Shown here piece after piece: positions 29,296 through 38,354 of a DNA stretch of 64,000 nucleotides (within the stretch, counting starts at the first letter, position 1; every line of letters starts with the position of its first letter). The stretch spans positions 2,480,001 through 2,544,000 of the forward strand of contig CP102281.1 in the NCBI GenBank assembly GCA_025150425.1, given 5' to 3'. The notes beneath the pieces are model-generated. The model was not told the DNA's origin and did no database searches. It worked only from the letters and a program-made list of their open reading frames with translations. This stretch comes from [Eubacterium] siraeum. GTDB taxonomy: Bacteria > Bacillota > Clostridia > Oscillospirales > Ruminococcaceae. Position numbers and translations under genes: made by a program.

Positions 29296-29919
29296 ATGAA
29301 AAAGAAGATAGCACTCATCGCCTTAGCCGTTACAGCCGTCCTGTTTACCGCCTGTGCGGCTGAGAATACACCGTCTGCCGTCTCACAGCGGGAGAGCAGT
29401 TCTGCGGTATCGTCTGAGGATAAAACGACCGCACTGACCGAAGAAGCCGCCAAAGAAACCGTAAAGCTGAATATGCCCATAGCGGACAAGTTTTACGCTA
29501 TCTATAACCGTTGCAGCCTGCCTGTAGATAATTCCGCTTCGGTAACCGATGATAACGGCTTTTGCTACTCTCCCGTAGAAAGCGTTTATGATACTCTCGC
29601 CTCGCTTAAAGCCGATACCGAGAAGTATTTCACAAAAGAATATCTTGACAGCACATTCTATAAGAACCTTGCGGACGAAACCGCATTCTACAAGGATATA
29701 AACGGCAAGCTGTACAAAAATACCGACGCTGTTTCCGACGGAAAGAATATATGGGATACTACAGCCTGCGTCATTTCCGATATTACCGATACAGGCTTTA
29801 CCGCAACAGTGCCTTATCTCGACTTGTACGAGGCTCACCGCAGTGCGAAGATAGAATATCTGCTCGATAACGGAACATATAAGATAAACAGCTGGACATT
29901 GAATCTTGACGCTGTATGA
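29296..29919 (+). CDS. Lipoprotein resembling IseA (DL-endopeptidase inhibitor family)
   Basis: 207 residues with lipobox FTACA (Cys20) and a Ser/Thr/Glu-rich linker to residue ~55. The folded part contains FCYSPVESVYDTLASLKADTEKYFTKEYL and KDINGKLYKN, the pattern of IseA-type domains that inhibit NlpC/P60 peptidoglycan endopeptidases. The assignment is by motif impression and is moderate. GGAGG precedes the ATG. The downstream terminator has been duplicated around repeat element B. Confidence 0.75.
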   Translation: MKKKIALIALAVTAVLFTACAAENTPSAVSQRESSSAVSSEDKTTALTEEAAKETVKLNMPIADKFYAIYNRCSLPVDNSASVTDDNGFCYSPVESVYDTLASLKADTEKYFTKEYLDSTFYKNLADETAFYKDINGKLYKNTDAVSDGKNIWDTTACVISDITDTGFTATVPYLDLYEAHRSAKIEYLLDNGTYKINSWTLNLDAV

Positions 29920-29944
29920 TTGGAAAATCCGTTTTAATATCAAA

Positions 29945-29993
29945 TTATCCGCCGTCACGGAATTAACCGTTGACGGCGGATTGCTTTTTTGTT
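29945..29993 (+). terminator. Intrinsic terminator of the IseA-like gene (duplicate 1)
   Basis: ATCCGCCGTCA pairs with TGACGGCGGAT, followed by TTGCTTTTTT. The same ~48-bp stretch recurs at 30288-30335 with two differences, on the far side of element B. Confidence 0.9.
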
Positions 29994-30287
29994 GAAAAAA
30001 CTCTATCGTTATTAAAAATGGGGTTTGGGGCGTAGCCCCAAGCAGGGTGAGGGCGGCAGCCCCACACTCAGCCCCGGCACGGACGCCGGGCGTGTATGCC
30101 CAAAGGCTCTGCACGATGCAGAGCCAACCAAGCATACACAGCCTTTCACATGGAAATGGGTTTTCGGCAAGGATGCCGAAATAAGGACACACCAAGCTTT
30201 GCACGAAGCAAAGCCATCAGAGTGTCCTAAAGGGGATAGGGATTGCGGACAAGCACCTTTTTGAAAAAACACTTTTTCTACAAGCTG
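29994..30287 (-). repeat. Nested-hairpin repeat element, copy B
   Basis: A ~294-bp element, inverted relative to copy C and alignable with it over most of its length. Hairpins include TTGGGGC/GCCCCAA (30025-30041), GGCTCTGCA/TGCAGAGCC (30105-30125) inside outer stem GTGTATGC/GCATACAC, TTTCGGCA/TGCCGAAA (30162-30181), and GCTTTGC/GCAAAGC inside outer stem AGGACAC/GTGTCCT (30184-30190 with 30222-30228). It lies exactly between two copies of the same terminator. Confidence 0.88.
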
Positions 30288-30335
30288 TTATCCGCCGTCA
30301 CGGAATTAACCGTTAACGGCGGATTGCTTTTTGTT
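30288..30335 (+). terminator. Duplicate 2 of the IseA-like gene terminator
   Basis: It repeats 29945-29993. One base change converts TTGACGG to TTAACGG, and the T-tract is one base shorter. It faces the same way as duplicate 1 although no plus-strand gene lies between them. Confidence 0.88.
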
Positions 30336-30351
30336 TATATAAATCTATATT

Positions 30352-31359
30352 TTACAGCATATGCAGCTTCTTCGTAGCATACGCATTCAGCGACATATCA
30401 GTCGTATTTCCTGCCAGATACTCATAATATCCCTGACAGCCTATCATAGCCGCATTATCGCCGCATAGCGAAATATCAGGCATATAGAACTGCTTGCCGC
30501 AGGCTCTCGCCATTTCCGACAGCTTGTCACGGAGCATAGAGTTTGCCGCTACGCCGCCTGCAAGTGCAAGCTTTGTGTAACCAAGCTCATCTGCCGCCGC
30601 CATGAATTTTTCCGCAAGTATAGACGTGATAGTGTCCTGAAAGCAGGCGGCAAGCGAATTTACATCAGTTTCAATGCCCTTTTGTTCGTTGTTGTGTATA
30701 AGGTTGATAACAGCGGTTTTAAGTCCGGAAAAGCTGAAATCATACGGATTTTTGGTCGCAGGTCTTGGCAGCTTATACTTCTTTGCGTCGCCCTGCTTTG
30801 CCGCTCTGTCGATATGCACTCCGCCCGGATACTGAAAGCCCATTGCTCTTGCGGCTTTGTCGAATGCCTCACCTGCCGCATCATCGGTCGTCTTGCCTAC
30901 CGTTTCAAGTTCCGTATAGCTGTTTACCTTTACTATATGGCTGTGTCCGCCCGAAACCACAAGACACAGATACGGCGGCTCAAGTTCAGGGTGCGTTATG
31001 TAGTTTGCCGCTATATGCCCCTTGATATGATGCACAGCGATAAGCGGCTTGTTTTTTGCAAGCGCAAGCCCCTTTGCAAAGTTCACCCCGACAAGCAGTG
31101 CGCCTATAAGACCGGGTGCGTTCGTCACCGCTATTGCGTCGATCTCGTCAAGCGTCATATCCGCCTTTTCAAGAGCCTCGGCACATACTCCGGTTATATT
31201 CTCGCAATGTCTGCGTGAAGCTATTTCGGGTACTACTCCGCCGTACAGCTTGTGTTCGTCTATCTGAGTGGCTATAACCGACGAAATAACTTTTCTTCCG
31301 TCCTCGGTTATTGCCGCCGCAGTTTCGTCGCACGAGCTTTCTATGGATAATATCTTCAT
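30352..31359 (-). CDS. tsaD: tRNA N6-adenosine threonylcarbamoyltransferase
   Basis: About 335 residues of the TsaD/Kae1/Gcp family. Visible are the start MKILSIESSCDETAAAI, the metal-binding HHIKGHIAAN, SGGHSHIV, the family signature around YPGGVHIDR, and a late ALAGGVAANSMLR and CGDNAAMIG. With TsaB/E it transfers threonylcarbamoyl to A37 of ANN-decoding tRNAs. ATG 31359 has AAGGA 8 nt upstream; ATG 31368 would overlap it. It follows the DD-carboxypeptidase gene by 15 bp. Confidence 0.96.
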   Translation of the reverse strand: MKILSIESSCDETAAAITEDGRKVISSVIATQIDEHKLYGGVVPEIASRRHCENITGVCAEALEKADMTLDEIDAIAVTNAPGLIGALLVGVNFAKGLALAKNKPLIAVHHIKGHIAANYITHPELEPPYLCLVVSGGHSHIVKVNSYTELETVGKTTDDAAGEAFDKAARAMGFQYPGGVHIDRAAKQGDAKKYKLPRPATKNPYDFSFSGLKTAVINLIHNNEQKGIETDVNSLAACFQDTITSILAEKFMAAADELGYTKLALAGGVAANSMLRDKLSEMARACGKQFYMPDISLCGDNAAMIGCQGYYEYLAGNTTDMSLNAYATKKLHML

Positions 31360-31374
31360 CTTCGTCATCCTTGT

Positions 31375-32424
31375 TTATTCTTCTACCGTATAGTAGTCGT
31401 GATTTTCATCATAAATATCAAAGCCCAGATCCATCAGCTTCTTTGTGTCGGCATAGCGGTTTTCCACCTCTCCGCCATACACCAGTGTAAGTATCTTCTT
31501 GCCGTTCATACCAGCATATCCTATAAAGCAGAAGCCTGCCTCATCGGTAAATCCCGTTTTCATTCCGTATACCTCATAAGGAATTGTGGTATCGGTAAGG
31601 AGCTTGTTTCCGTTATCCCAGCTGTGAACATTCCCCTGCTCGTCATATACTATAGCAAGCGGCTGGCAGGTTATATCGCATATCGTCCGGCTCTGCGTTG
31701 CCGCAATTGCAAATTGCAGCATATCCTCCGCCGTGGTATAATGTTCATCATCGTGATACCCGTCCGGCACAGTAAAGTGCGTATTTTTTGCGCCCAGCTT
31801 CTTTGCGTAATCGTTCATCAGCACCGCAAAATACGCTACAGCGTCATTATCGCTTATGTCATCGCCATACAGCTTCCTTGCCACGTTTACCGCTATGGTA
31901 TATGCCGCATCGTTCCCTGAAGGAGCGAGCATAGCCGTCAGTATCTCGTTTCTGCAAAGGCTTGAGCCTTCTGCAATCCACGACATACTTGAATCCTGTG
32001 CGACAAGCCCCAGCTCACTGCCCACATAATACTCATATTCGGGCGCAGTGTACTCAATGGCAGTGAGTGCGGTAAGTATCTTTGTGGTGCTTGCCGGGAA
32101 CACCTTTTTACCTGCATTCTTGCTGTATATCACCTTACCGTCCGTAAGGTCGTAACATATAGCCGCATTGCATCTGACAAAATCGTCACCGTATGATTTT
32201 ACAGGCAGCGGCGCTTCTGTTGTAACCGCTGTGGTGGTCACGGTCGTAGTTGTCTGTGCAGGCATTATCACCTCAACAACAGAGTTGTCACTGCTGTTCT
32301 TGTTGTTCTTGCCCATAGTCAGATCTACAGTACCGCATCCTGCGCTTGCCGCAATGATTACCGCCGCAGTAACGCCCGACAGTATCACTTTGAAAATGTT
32401 ATTCTTTTTGCGTGTCGTTGACAT
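31375..32424 (-). CDS. D-alanyl-D-alanine carboxypeptidase (peptidase S11), lipoprotein-like
   Basis: 349 residues. An N-terminal hydrophobic segment with a lipobox-like ASAGC (Cys30) is followed by a Thr-rich linker and a penicillin-binding S11 domain. Active-site motifs are STTK in FPASTTKILTA, SGN in APSGNDAAY, and KTG in YGMKTGFTDEAG. It should trim the terminal D-Ala of peptidoglycan stem peptides outside the membrane. The lipobox in place of a C-terminal amphipathic anchor is slightly unusual for DacF-like enzymes. GGGAGGG precedes the ATG. Confidence 0.93.
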   Translation of the reverse strand: MSTTRKKNNIFKVILSGVTAAVIIAASAGCGTVDLTMGKNNKNSSDNSVVEVIMPAQTTTTVTTTAVTTEAPLPVKSYGDDFVRCNAAICYDLTDGKVIYSKNAGKKVFPASTTKILTALTAIEYTAPEYEYYVGSELGLVAQDSSMSWIAEGSSLCRNEILTAMLAPSGNDAAYTIAVNVARKLYGDDISDNDAVAYFAVLMNDYAKKLGAKNTHFTVPDGYHDDEHYTTAEDMLQFAIAATQSRTICDITCQPLAIVYDEQGNVHSWDNGNKLLTDTTIPYEVYGMKTGFTDEAGFCFIGYAGMNGKKILTLVYGGEVENRYADTKKLMDLGFDIYDENHDYYTVEE

Positions 32425-32450
32425 TGACCCTCCCGATAGACAGTGTTCGC

Positions 32451-32996
32451 TTATTCCTTTTCGCTATCGGCTTTTATTGCGTTGATACGCTGTGTTGCTT
32501 CCTGCTTTACCTTATAGGGTAATGTTGTGAGTATCATCTCGACCATTCTTGCATCGGGCGAAAATATCAGCATTGTTCTGCCGTGCGTCTTATGCTTTGC
32601 AATGAGATAGTAAGCGTTTATGTTCGTTCCGTCTGAAGCTATTACGGTAGCGTCCGCATTAGTTCCGTTCGTGCCGTCATAAATGCCGAATTCCTCAACT
32701 GTATTCATTTTCAGCGTAATAAGACGTTTTCTCTTTCTCTTGCCCGTAATCTTGTCTATATCAAGATCGTCATTCGTAAGTATATATTCATACTCATAGC
32801 TCATGCCCGTAAGCAGCCACACAAGACCGAAGAGTACGCCGACAGCAAGCATTGTCAGAATCATAAATCCGGTAAAGAACGAAAGCCACATAAGCACAGT
32901 AGCTAACACCAGTCCCAGTACTGCAATGCCTATTCTCTTTGCCCAGTCTGCACCTGTTGTTGCCTTTTTTACAAGCTGTTCACCAAATGTATCCAA
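32451..32996 (-). CDS. DUF6106-like membrane protein
   Basis: 181 residues. Two adjacent membrane helices lie at ~22-65, then a soluble domain (EYEYILTNDDLDIDKITGKRKRKRLI, FGIYDG, TMLIFSPDARMVEMILTTLP). I recognise the layout as the uncharacterised DUF6106 family of Clostridia. Function is unknown; the YILTNDDLDIDKI strand is reminiscent of PH-like domains. Promoter at 33049-33077; probably the first gene of a transcript into the DD-carboxypeptidase and tsaD. Confidence 0.8.
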   Translation of the reverse strand: MDTFGEQLVKKATTGADWAKRIGIAVLGLVLATVLMWLSFFTGFMILTMLAVGVLFGLVWLLTGMSYEYEYILTNDDLDIDKITGKRKRKRLITLKMNTVEEFGIYDGTNGTNADATVIASDGTNINAYYLIAKHKTHGRTMLIFSPDARMVEMILTTLPYKVKQEATQRINAIKADSEKE

Positions 32997-33048
32997 ATTG
33001 TACCTCTTTCCCGCTGTCCTTTGCGACAGCCTATAACATACTTATTTT

Positions 33049-33077
33049 ATTTTAACATAAAACAAGCTCTTTTTCAA
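33049..33077 (-). promoter_or_regulatory. Candidate promoter of the DUF6106 gene
   Basis: TTGAAA (33072-33077), 17 bp, TAAAAT (33049-33054) on the minus strand. Confidence 0.65.
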
Positions 33078-33129
33078 GCGGATTTTGTCTGTAAGCACAA
33101 TTTCACCGTTTTTTCACCGATAAAACAAC

Positions 33130-33152
33130 AACGCCCACCATAAAGGTGGGCG
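33130..33152 (-). terminator. Terminator of the ribosomal protein supercluster
   Basis: ACGCCCACC pairs with GGTGGGCGT around a 5-nt loop, followed on the minus strand by TGTTGTTTTATC. It lies 22 bp after the rplQ stop. Confidence 0.85.
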
Positions 33153-33174
33153 TAAGCTATTTAATTATATCAAA

Positions 33175-33516
33175 TTAAACTAATTCGATAACAGCCATCT
33201 CTGCTGCGTCGCCTCTTCTGGGGCCGATCTTGATGATGCGTGTGTAACCGCCGTTCTTGTCAGCGTACTTGGGTGCTATATCATCAAACAGTTTCTTAGC
33301 TACGTCTTCCTTAGTGATGTAGCCGTAAACCTGACGCTTTGTATGCAGTGTGCCGGCCTTGCCGAGAGTGATCATCTTTTCAGCTGCACTGCGAACTTCC
33401 TTAGCTCTTGCAACTGTAGTAACAATCTTGCCCTTTTCAAGAAGCAGTGTTACCATACCTCTGAGCATAGCCTTTCTGTGATCACTGGTTCTTCCCAGTT
33501 TTCTTGAACCTGCCAT
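33175..33516 (-). CDS. rplQ: Ribosomal protein bL17
   Basis: 113 residues of the large subunit protein at the tunnel exit. The N-terminal [22 protein letters not shown] and the C-terminal [22 protein letters not shown] are the family's hallmark segments. It is the last gene of the alpha operon, after rpoA, and is followed by the terminator at 33130-33152. Confidence 0.98.
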   Translation of the reverse strand: MAGSRKLGRTSDHRKAMLRGMVTLLLEKGKIVTTVARAKEVRSAAEKMITLGKAGTLHTKRQVYGYITKEDVAKKLFDDIAPKYADKNGGYTRIIKIGPRRGDAAEMAVIELV

Positions 33517-33553
33517 GGATATTTCTCCTTTCAGACAAATTGAAAGTCACTTG

Positions 33554-34513
33554 TCAATTGTTGTCATCGTCGCTTGCAAGGTCAAAGCCTAAAGACTGGA
33601 GCTTTGCTCTGACTTCCTCAAACGACTTCTTGCCTAAGTTTCTAACCTTCATCATATCACCCTGCGACTTGTTGATAAGATCGTCAACGGTGTTGATGTT
33701 TGCACGCTTTAAGCAGTTGAATGAACGTACGGAAAGGTCAAGGTCATCGATAGTCATTTCGAGGAGCTTATCCTTGCCCGACTCACTCTTGTCTGCCATA
33801 AGCTCAGGCTGTATAGCTTCATCAGACAGCTCTACGAACGGCTGAAGATGATCTACCAGAAGCTTAGCGGCGTATGAGACTGCCTCTTTTGCAGAAATTG
33901 TACCGTCTGTCCATACCTCAAGTATGAGCTTGTCATAGTCGGTACGCTGTCCTACACGGGTGTTCTCAACTGTATAATTCACCTTTAAAACAGGTGTATA
34001 AATGCTGTCGACAGCAATTATGCCGATTACCGGCTGAAGCTGCTGCTTGTTCTTTTCAGCAGACACATATCCTCTGCCCTTGTCAAGAGTAATCTCCATA
34101 TAGAGCTTTGCTCCGGGGCCGAGGGTAGCTATATGCATACCGGGGTCGAGGATTTCAATCTCACTGTCGGTCTTTATGTCACCGGCAGTAACATCGCACT
34201 CGCCCTCAGCTTCAATATAAACTGTTTGCGGGCATTCGCCATACATTTTTGCAATGAGACCCTTGATGTTGAGGATAATTTCCGTTACATCCTCTTTAAC
34301 ACCGGGGATAGTCGAAAACTCGTGCTGAACGCCGTCAATCTTGACTGACGTTACCGCAACGCCGGGAAGTGACGAAAGCAGAACACGACGAAGGCTGTTG
34401 CCAAGTGTGTTGCCGTAACCACATTCCAGAGGCTCAAGTGTAAACATACCATAGGTTCCATCGGGTTTTAACTTAACGGTCTCGATCACAGGCTTTTCGA
34501 TTTTTTCAAGCAT
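33554..34513 (-). CDS. rpoA: RNA polymerase subunit alpha
   Basis: 319 residues. The N-terminal dimerisation domain ([25 protein letters not shown]) assembles the core enzyme, and the C-terminal domain (~250-310, [37 protein letters not shown]) contacts UP elements and activators. The length is normal. It is separated from rpsD by an unusually long, structured 225-bp spacer. Confidence 0.98.
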   Translation of the reverse strand: MLEKIEKPVIETVKLKPDGTYGMFTLEPLECGYGNTLGNSLRRVLLSSLPGVAVTSVKIDGVQHEFSTIPGVKEDVTEIILNIKGLIAKMYGECPQTVYIEAEGECDVTAGDIKTDSEIEILDPGMHIATLGPGAKLYMEITLDKGRGYVSAEKNKQQLQPVIGIIAVDSIYTPVLKVNYTVENTRVGQRTDYDKLILEVWTDGTISAKEAVSYAAKLLVDHLQPFVELSDEAIQPELMADKSESGKDKLLEMTIDDLDLSVRSFNCLKRANINTVDDLINKSQGDMMKVRNLGKKSFEEVRAKLQSLGFDLASDDDNN

Positions 34514-34608
34514 TTGGTTTACCCTCCCACAAGTTTGTCAGATGTTTCATCGGGTTAACGATGTACGAACGGGCTGTATTCCCGCAAAAAGCGGAAAACC
34601 GCCCGGTT

Positions 34609-34678
34609 AATTTTAAATTACGATTTGGCGGGCAATGCCCTCCGCACATATCTCAGTGCGGAATTGTAAATTAAAAAT
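34609..34678. repeat. Palindromic three-way-junction insert between rpsD and rpoA
   Basis: Outer arms TTTTAAATTACGATTT and AATTGTAAATTAAAAAT pair to close a structure holding two inner hairpins, GGGC-AAT-GCCC (34630-34640) and CCGCAC/GTGCGG (34642-34661). It lies in a transcribed intercistronic gap where a few tens of bases are usual, and looks like a small mobile palindrome rather than a ribosomal protein binding site. Confidence 0.6.
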
Positions 34679-34738
34679 AACCGATACATACCGTGATGTC
34701 CACAGTATGAAGAGTTTTCGCAATACTGCTCGACGAGA

Positions 34739-35335
34739 TTATTTTGAATATAACTCGATGATCAGGTGCTCAGCTATTTCATAGTCAAGCTCATCTCTGT
34801 TGAATTCACGAGTAACCTTGGCTGTCATAGCCTCTTTATTTACGTCCAGCCATAACGGTACGATTCTGCCGTTTGTCTGTTCGATGATCTGAGCGAACTT
34901 AGGGCTCTTCTTGCTTGTTTCGCTGACTGCAACAACATCGCCGGGCTTGATTCTGTAAGAAGGAACATCAACCTTCTTGCCGTTTACTGTGAAGTGACCG
35001 TGTGTTACTAACTGTCTTGCTTCTCTTCTTGTGATAGCCATACCCATTCTGAATACAACGTTGTCAAGTCTTGATTCAAGAATCTTGATGAGGTTTTCAC
35101 CTGCAACGCCGTCCATCTTAACTGCCATCTCGTAGTAGTGATAGAACTGCTTTTCAAGAACGCCGTAGATGAACTTCAGCTTCTGCTTTTCCTTAAGCTG
35201 CATTCCATACTCAGAAACTTTCTTTCTGTTGTTAGCGTTTGCGTGACGATTTGTTTCCTTGCTGTATCCCAGTACCATAGGGGATATGCCTAATGCCTTA
35301 CATCTCTTTAAGACCGGCTGTCTGTCTACTGCCAT
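34739..35335 (-). CDS. rpsD: Ribosomal protein uS4
   Basis: 198 residues. It lacks the zinc-binding N-terminal cysteines seen in some uS4 paralogues. The S4 RNA-binding domain is clear (ESRLDNVVFRMGMAITRREARQLVTHGHFTVNGKKVD). It binds 16S rRNA early in 30S assembly and in many bacteria represses the alpha operon. It lies between rpsK and rpoA. Confidence 0.98.
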   Translation of the reverse strand: MAVDRQPVLKRCKALGISPMVLGYSKETNRHANANNRKKVSEYGMQLKEKQKLKFIYGVLEKQFYHYYEMAVKMDGVAGENLIKILESRLDNVVFRMGMAITRREARQLVTHGHFTVNGKKVDVPSYRIKPGDVVAVSETSKKSPKFAQIIEQTNGRIVPLWLDVNKEAMTAKVTREFNRDELDYEIAEHLIIELYSK

Positions 35336-35422
35336 TTGTCAGTACCTCCGTTTTTTAAATAAATATCGTTTCTGAAGGATTATACCTTCCGCGACACCGA
35401 GTAAACTACACTCAGTTTATGA

Positions 35423-35827
35423 TTATACACGTCTTCTCTTGGGAGGACGGCATCCGTTGTGAGGAATAGGAGTTACATCCTTGATAAGTCTAACCTCAAG
35501 ACCTGCTGCCTGTAATGCACGGATAGCTGCTTCACGTCCGGATCCGGGACCCTTAACGTAAACTTCTACAGTCTTCAGACCGTGTTCCATAGCTGCCTTA
35601 GCTGCTGTTTCAGCGGCTGTCTGAGCTGCGAAGGGAGTTGACTTTCTTGAGCCTCTGAAACCCATTTCACCGGCAGATGCCCATGATAATGTGTTGCCCT
35701 GAAGGTCTGTGATAGTAACTATCGTATTATTGAACGTAGACTGGATATGAGCTGAACCGTTTTCAATGTTCTTACGCTCACGACGTCTGCGTACTACAGG
35801 CTTCTTAGTAGCGGTTGCCTTTGCCAT
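35423..35827 (-). CDS. rpsK: Ribosomal protein uS11
   Basis: 134 residues. Conserved segments are [56 protein letters not shown] and the end [18 protein letters not shown]. It sits on the 30S platform near the mRNA exit. Confidence 0.98.
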   Translation of the reverse strand: MAKATATKKPVVRRRRERKNIENGSAHIQSTFNNTIVTITDLQGNTLSWASAGEMGFRGSRKSTPFAAQTAAETAAKAAMEHGLKTVEVYVKGPGSGREAAIRALQAAGLEVRLIKDVTPIPHNGCRPPKRRRV

Positions 35828-35851
35828 TGTTTTACCACCTTTCCGTAAAGA

Positions 35852-36223
35852 TTACTTCTTCTTATTAGCGATGGTCTTCTTAGGACCTTTTCTTGTTCTT
35901 GCGTTGGTCTTTGTTCTCTGACCACGAACGGGAAGACCCTTACGGTGACGTGTGCCTCTGAAGCAGTTGATTTCAACCAGACGCTTGATGTTGAGGGCTA
36001 CTTCTCTTCTGAGGTCACCTTCTACAGCTACGCCGAGCTGCTCTATAGCATCACGGATCTTAGCTTCGTCATCATCGGTAAGATCCTTGACTCTGGTGTC
36101 GGGGTTTACACCGGCCTTTGCCAGAATGTCGTTAGCTGTCTTTCTGCCGATTCCGTAAACGTATGTGAGACCGATCTCAACACGCTTTTCTTTCGGCAGG
36201 TCGATACCAGCAATTCTTGCCAT
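35852..36223 (-). CDS. rpsM: Ribosomal protein uS13
   Basis: 123 residues. It starts [21 protein letters not shown] and contains [20 protein letters not shown], the conserved tRNA- and 16S-contacting tail. It forms the bridge between the 30S head and the 50S. Confidence 0.98.
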   Translation of the reverse strand: MARIAGIDLPKEKRVEIGLTYVYGIGRKTANDILAKAGVNPDTRVKDLTDDDEAKIRDAIEQLGVAVEGDLRREVALNIKRLVEINCFRGTRHRKGLPVRGQRTKTNARTRKGPKKTIANKKK

Positions 36224-36250
36224 ATCTTTTTCCTCCTGTTAAATTCGGGC

Positions 36251-36364
36251 TTAACCCTGTCTCTGCTTGTGCTTAGGTTCCTGGCAGATTACCATAACCT
36301 TGCCCTTGCGCTTGATTACCTTGCACTTATCGCACATAGGCTTTACTGAAGGTCTAACTTTCAT
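36251..36364 (-). CDS. rpmJ: Ribosomal protein bL36
   Basis: 37 residues, too short for most gene scans. The translation [20 protein letters not shown] continues to EPKHKQRQG and matches bL36, with the zinc ligands Cys11, Cys14, Cys27 and His32 kept (C+ form). It sits in its usual place between infA and rpsM. Confidence 0.97.
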   Translation of the reverse strand: MKVRPSVKPMCDKCKVIKRKGKVMVICQEPKHKQRQG

Positions 36365-36427
36365 CTTAATATCATCCTTCCTGTAATTGTTACAGACGAG
36401 CATACGCTCGTATTCGTTTATACAGAA

Positions 36428-36646
36428 TTACTTGGCTCTCCAGGTGATTCTGCCTTTAGTCAGGTCATACGGTGACATTTCGACTGTTACCTTATCACCG
36501 GGTAAGATACGAATAAAGTTCATTCGCAGCTTGCCGCTTACATGAGCCAGTATCTTATGTCCGTTTTCAAGTTCGACCTGAAACGTTGCGTTAGGAAGCG
36601 CCTCAATTATCTTGCCGCTTACCTCGATTACATCTTCTTTAGACAA
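36428..36646 (-). CDS. infA: Translation initiation factor IF-1
   Basis: 72 residues from TTG 36646: an S1/OB fold with [45 protein letters not shown] and [10 protein letters not shown]. The in-frame ATG at 36679 would add residues unlike any IF-1, whereas TTG has AGGAG 10 nt upstream and gives the standard length. The start overlaps the KOW gene by 8 bp. IF-1 binds the 30S A site during initiation. Confidence 0.96.
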   Translation of the reverse strand: MSKEDVIEVSGKIIEALPNATFQVELENGHKILAHVSGKLRMNFIRILPGDKVTVEMSPYDLTKGRITWRAK

Positions 36647-36923
36647 GCTTGTCACTCTCCTCGGCGATGTTGTCTGCACTTCGGTTCAGAACCGATAACG
36701 CAGATCTTAGTTTTTTGTTTGTGATTTCCGCAAGCTCTACAGTAGTCAGTGTCTTCTGTAAATGAAGCGGATTCTTCTTTTTGGGTCTTTCGACCTTGCG
36801 CAGCTTGCCGTCGGCAATATACGCAAAACCGTTTTCAACCCTCATGACCGCATAATAGCTTCCGCTGTCATGCCCTGCCATGCTTTTTACAACCATACCG
36901 GCTGCAATAACCGTATTGTTCAT
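36639..36923 (-). CDS. KOW-domain RNA-binding protein (L14e/L27e-like)
   Basis: 94 residues. A KOW-type strand pattern occupies the first half ([40 protein letters not shown]), followed by a helical tail. Clostridia typically carry this gene between map and infA; its role is thought to be ribosome- or RNA-related but is not established. ATG 36923 has GGAGGGCGT upstream; the longer frame extends into map. Confidence 0.85.
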   Translation of the reverse strand: MNNTVIAAGMVVKSMAGHDSGSYYAVMRVENGFAYIADGKLRKVERPKKKNPLHLQKTLTTVELAEITNKKLRSALSVLNRSADNIAEESDKLV

Positions 36924-36933
36924 ACGCCCTCCG

Positions 36934-37704
36934 TTAATTCTTCGGGTGGTGAAGTGAGCTTTCCGTGAGAATAAGAGGCTCACCGTTAGTTATTGCGATA
37001 GTATGCTCAAAATGAGCGCTGTAGTTGCCGTTAGCCTCGACCACCGTCCATTTGTCCGGCAGTATGCGGATTTCGGCTGTAGTTTCATTTATCATAGGCT
37101 CAATGCAGATTGTCATTCCCGGTACAAGTCTCGGACCTCTGCCGGGCTTTCCGAAGTTCGGAACTTCGGGATCCTCGTGCATCTCGTGTCCTATTCCGTG
37201 ACCGATGAACTTCCTTACCACATAGTAGCCTCGTGACTCACAGTAAGTCTGCACGGCATTTGAAATGTCGCCGATTCTGTTACCGGGAAGTGCCATCTTT
37301 ATACCTTCATATAAAGCAGCCTCAGTTACCTCGAGGAGCTTTTCGGCATTTTCGGGAACCTTGCCGACCTTGAAGGTGTAAGCATTATCGCCGTTATAGC
37401 CGTCGATCTCAGCGGTCACGTCAACTGAAACGATGTCGCCCTCTCTGATGATCTTCTTCTTTGAAGGAATGCCGTGTATCAGCTCAGCGTTCACAGATAT
37501 GCAGGCACTGCCTGTAAATCCGCCGTATCCGAGCGATGACGGGACAGCGCCTTTTGAAACGATAAAATCATGAATGATCTTATCAAGCTCCCATGTGCTC
37601 ATTCCGGGCTTTATTGCATTTCCCGCAACGATAAGAGCCTCAGCCGCTATCTGATTGGCTTTCTTCATTATTTCAATTTCTTTTGCCGATTTAACCTGAA
37701 TCAT
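36934..37704 (-). CDS. map: Methionine aminopeptidase, type I
   Basis: 256 residues. It removes initiator methionine from new proteins. Metal ligands fit the MAP-I pattern: Asp in VSVDVTAEIDGYNGDNAYTF (two aspartates), His in RKFIGHGIGHEMHEDP, and Glu in MTICIEPMI and ANGNYSAHFEHT. The ATG overlaps the adk stop (TAATG). No N-terminal zinc finger extension. Confidence 0.97.
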   Translation of the reverse strand: MIQVKSAKEIEIMKKANQIAAEALIVAGNAIKPGMSTWELDKIIHDFIVSKGAVPSSLGYGGFTGSACISVNAELIHGIPSKKKIIREGDIVSVDVTAEIDGYNGDNAYTFKVGKVPENAEKLLEVTEAALYEGIKMALPGNRIGDISNAVQTYCESRGYYVVRKFIGHGIGHEMHEDPEVPNFGKPGRGPRLVPGMTICIEPMINETTAEIRILPDKWTVVEANGNYSAHFEHTIAITNGEPLILTESSLHHPKN

Positions 37705-38339
37705 TACTTTGCCTCAACTGCCGCAAGAGTGAGCTTTGAAGTCTCAGCGATTTCTTCCTGACCCTGTACGGTTATCAGTTTGCCCTTTCTCATGTAATAA
37801 TCCTTGAGAGGAGCAGTCTTTTCATAGTATGTTTTCAGTCTTGCGATTACTGTTTCGGGCTTGTCGTCGATACGCTGAACAACGTTAGCGCCGCAAAGAT
37901 TGCACTTGCCTTCTACCTTTGTAGGCTTGAAGTCTACATGATAGGAAGCGCCGCAGCCCTCGCATACTCTTCTGCCCGAAAGTCTTGAGATTATCTTCTC
38001 ATCGGGAACAGCGATCTCGATTACCTTGTCGATCTGAACGCCCATAGCGTCAAGTGCCTCGGCCTGAGCAACTGTTCTCGGGAAACCGTCAAGAATGAAA
38101 CCGTTCTTTGCATCATCCTGTGCGATTCTGTCCTTTAAGATGCCGATTACAACTTCATCGGGAACAAGATCGCCTCTGTCCATACACTCCTTCGCTGCAA
38201 GACCGGCGGGTGTGCCGTTCTTTACAGCTTCTCTGAGCATATTACCTGTCGATATAGCGGGTATACCGAGCTTTTCGCAGACTACCTCTGCCTGTGTTCC
38301 TTTACCTGCGCCGGGTGCGCCTAAGAAAATAAGATTCAT
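37704..38339 (-). CDS. adk: Adenylate kinase
   Basis: 211 residues. The P-loop is GAPGAGKGTQAE, the AMP-binding segment includes STGNMLR, and the signature FILDGFPRTVAQAE is present. The LID domain has the Cys4 zinc set of Gram-positive enzymes (CEGCGASYH...CNLCG). It interconverts 2 ADP with ATP and AMP. Its usual place is between secY and map. Confidence 0.98.
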   Translation of the reverse strand: MNLIFLGAPGAGKGTQAEVVCEKLGIPAISTGNMLREAVKNGTPAGLAAKECMDRGDLVPDEVVIGILKDRIAQDDAKNGFILDGFPRTVAQAEALDAMGVQIDKVIEIAVPDEKIISRLSGRRVCEGCGASYHVDFKPTKVEGKCNLCGANVVQRIDDKPETVIARLKTYYEKTAPLKDYYMRKGKLITVQGQEEIAETSKLTLAAVEAK

Positions 38340-38354
38340 ATTAATTCCTTTCTC

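Noticed and set aside
34514-34738. An extra small ribosomal or regulatory gene between rpsD and rpoA
   Set aside because: No frame with a ribosome site and family features was found; the stretch is palindromic DNA.
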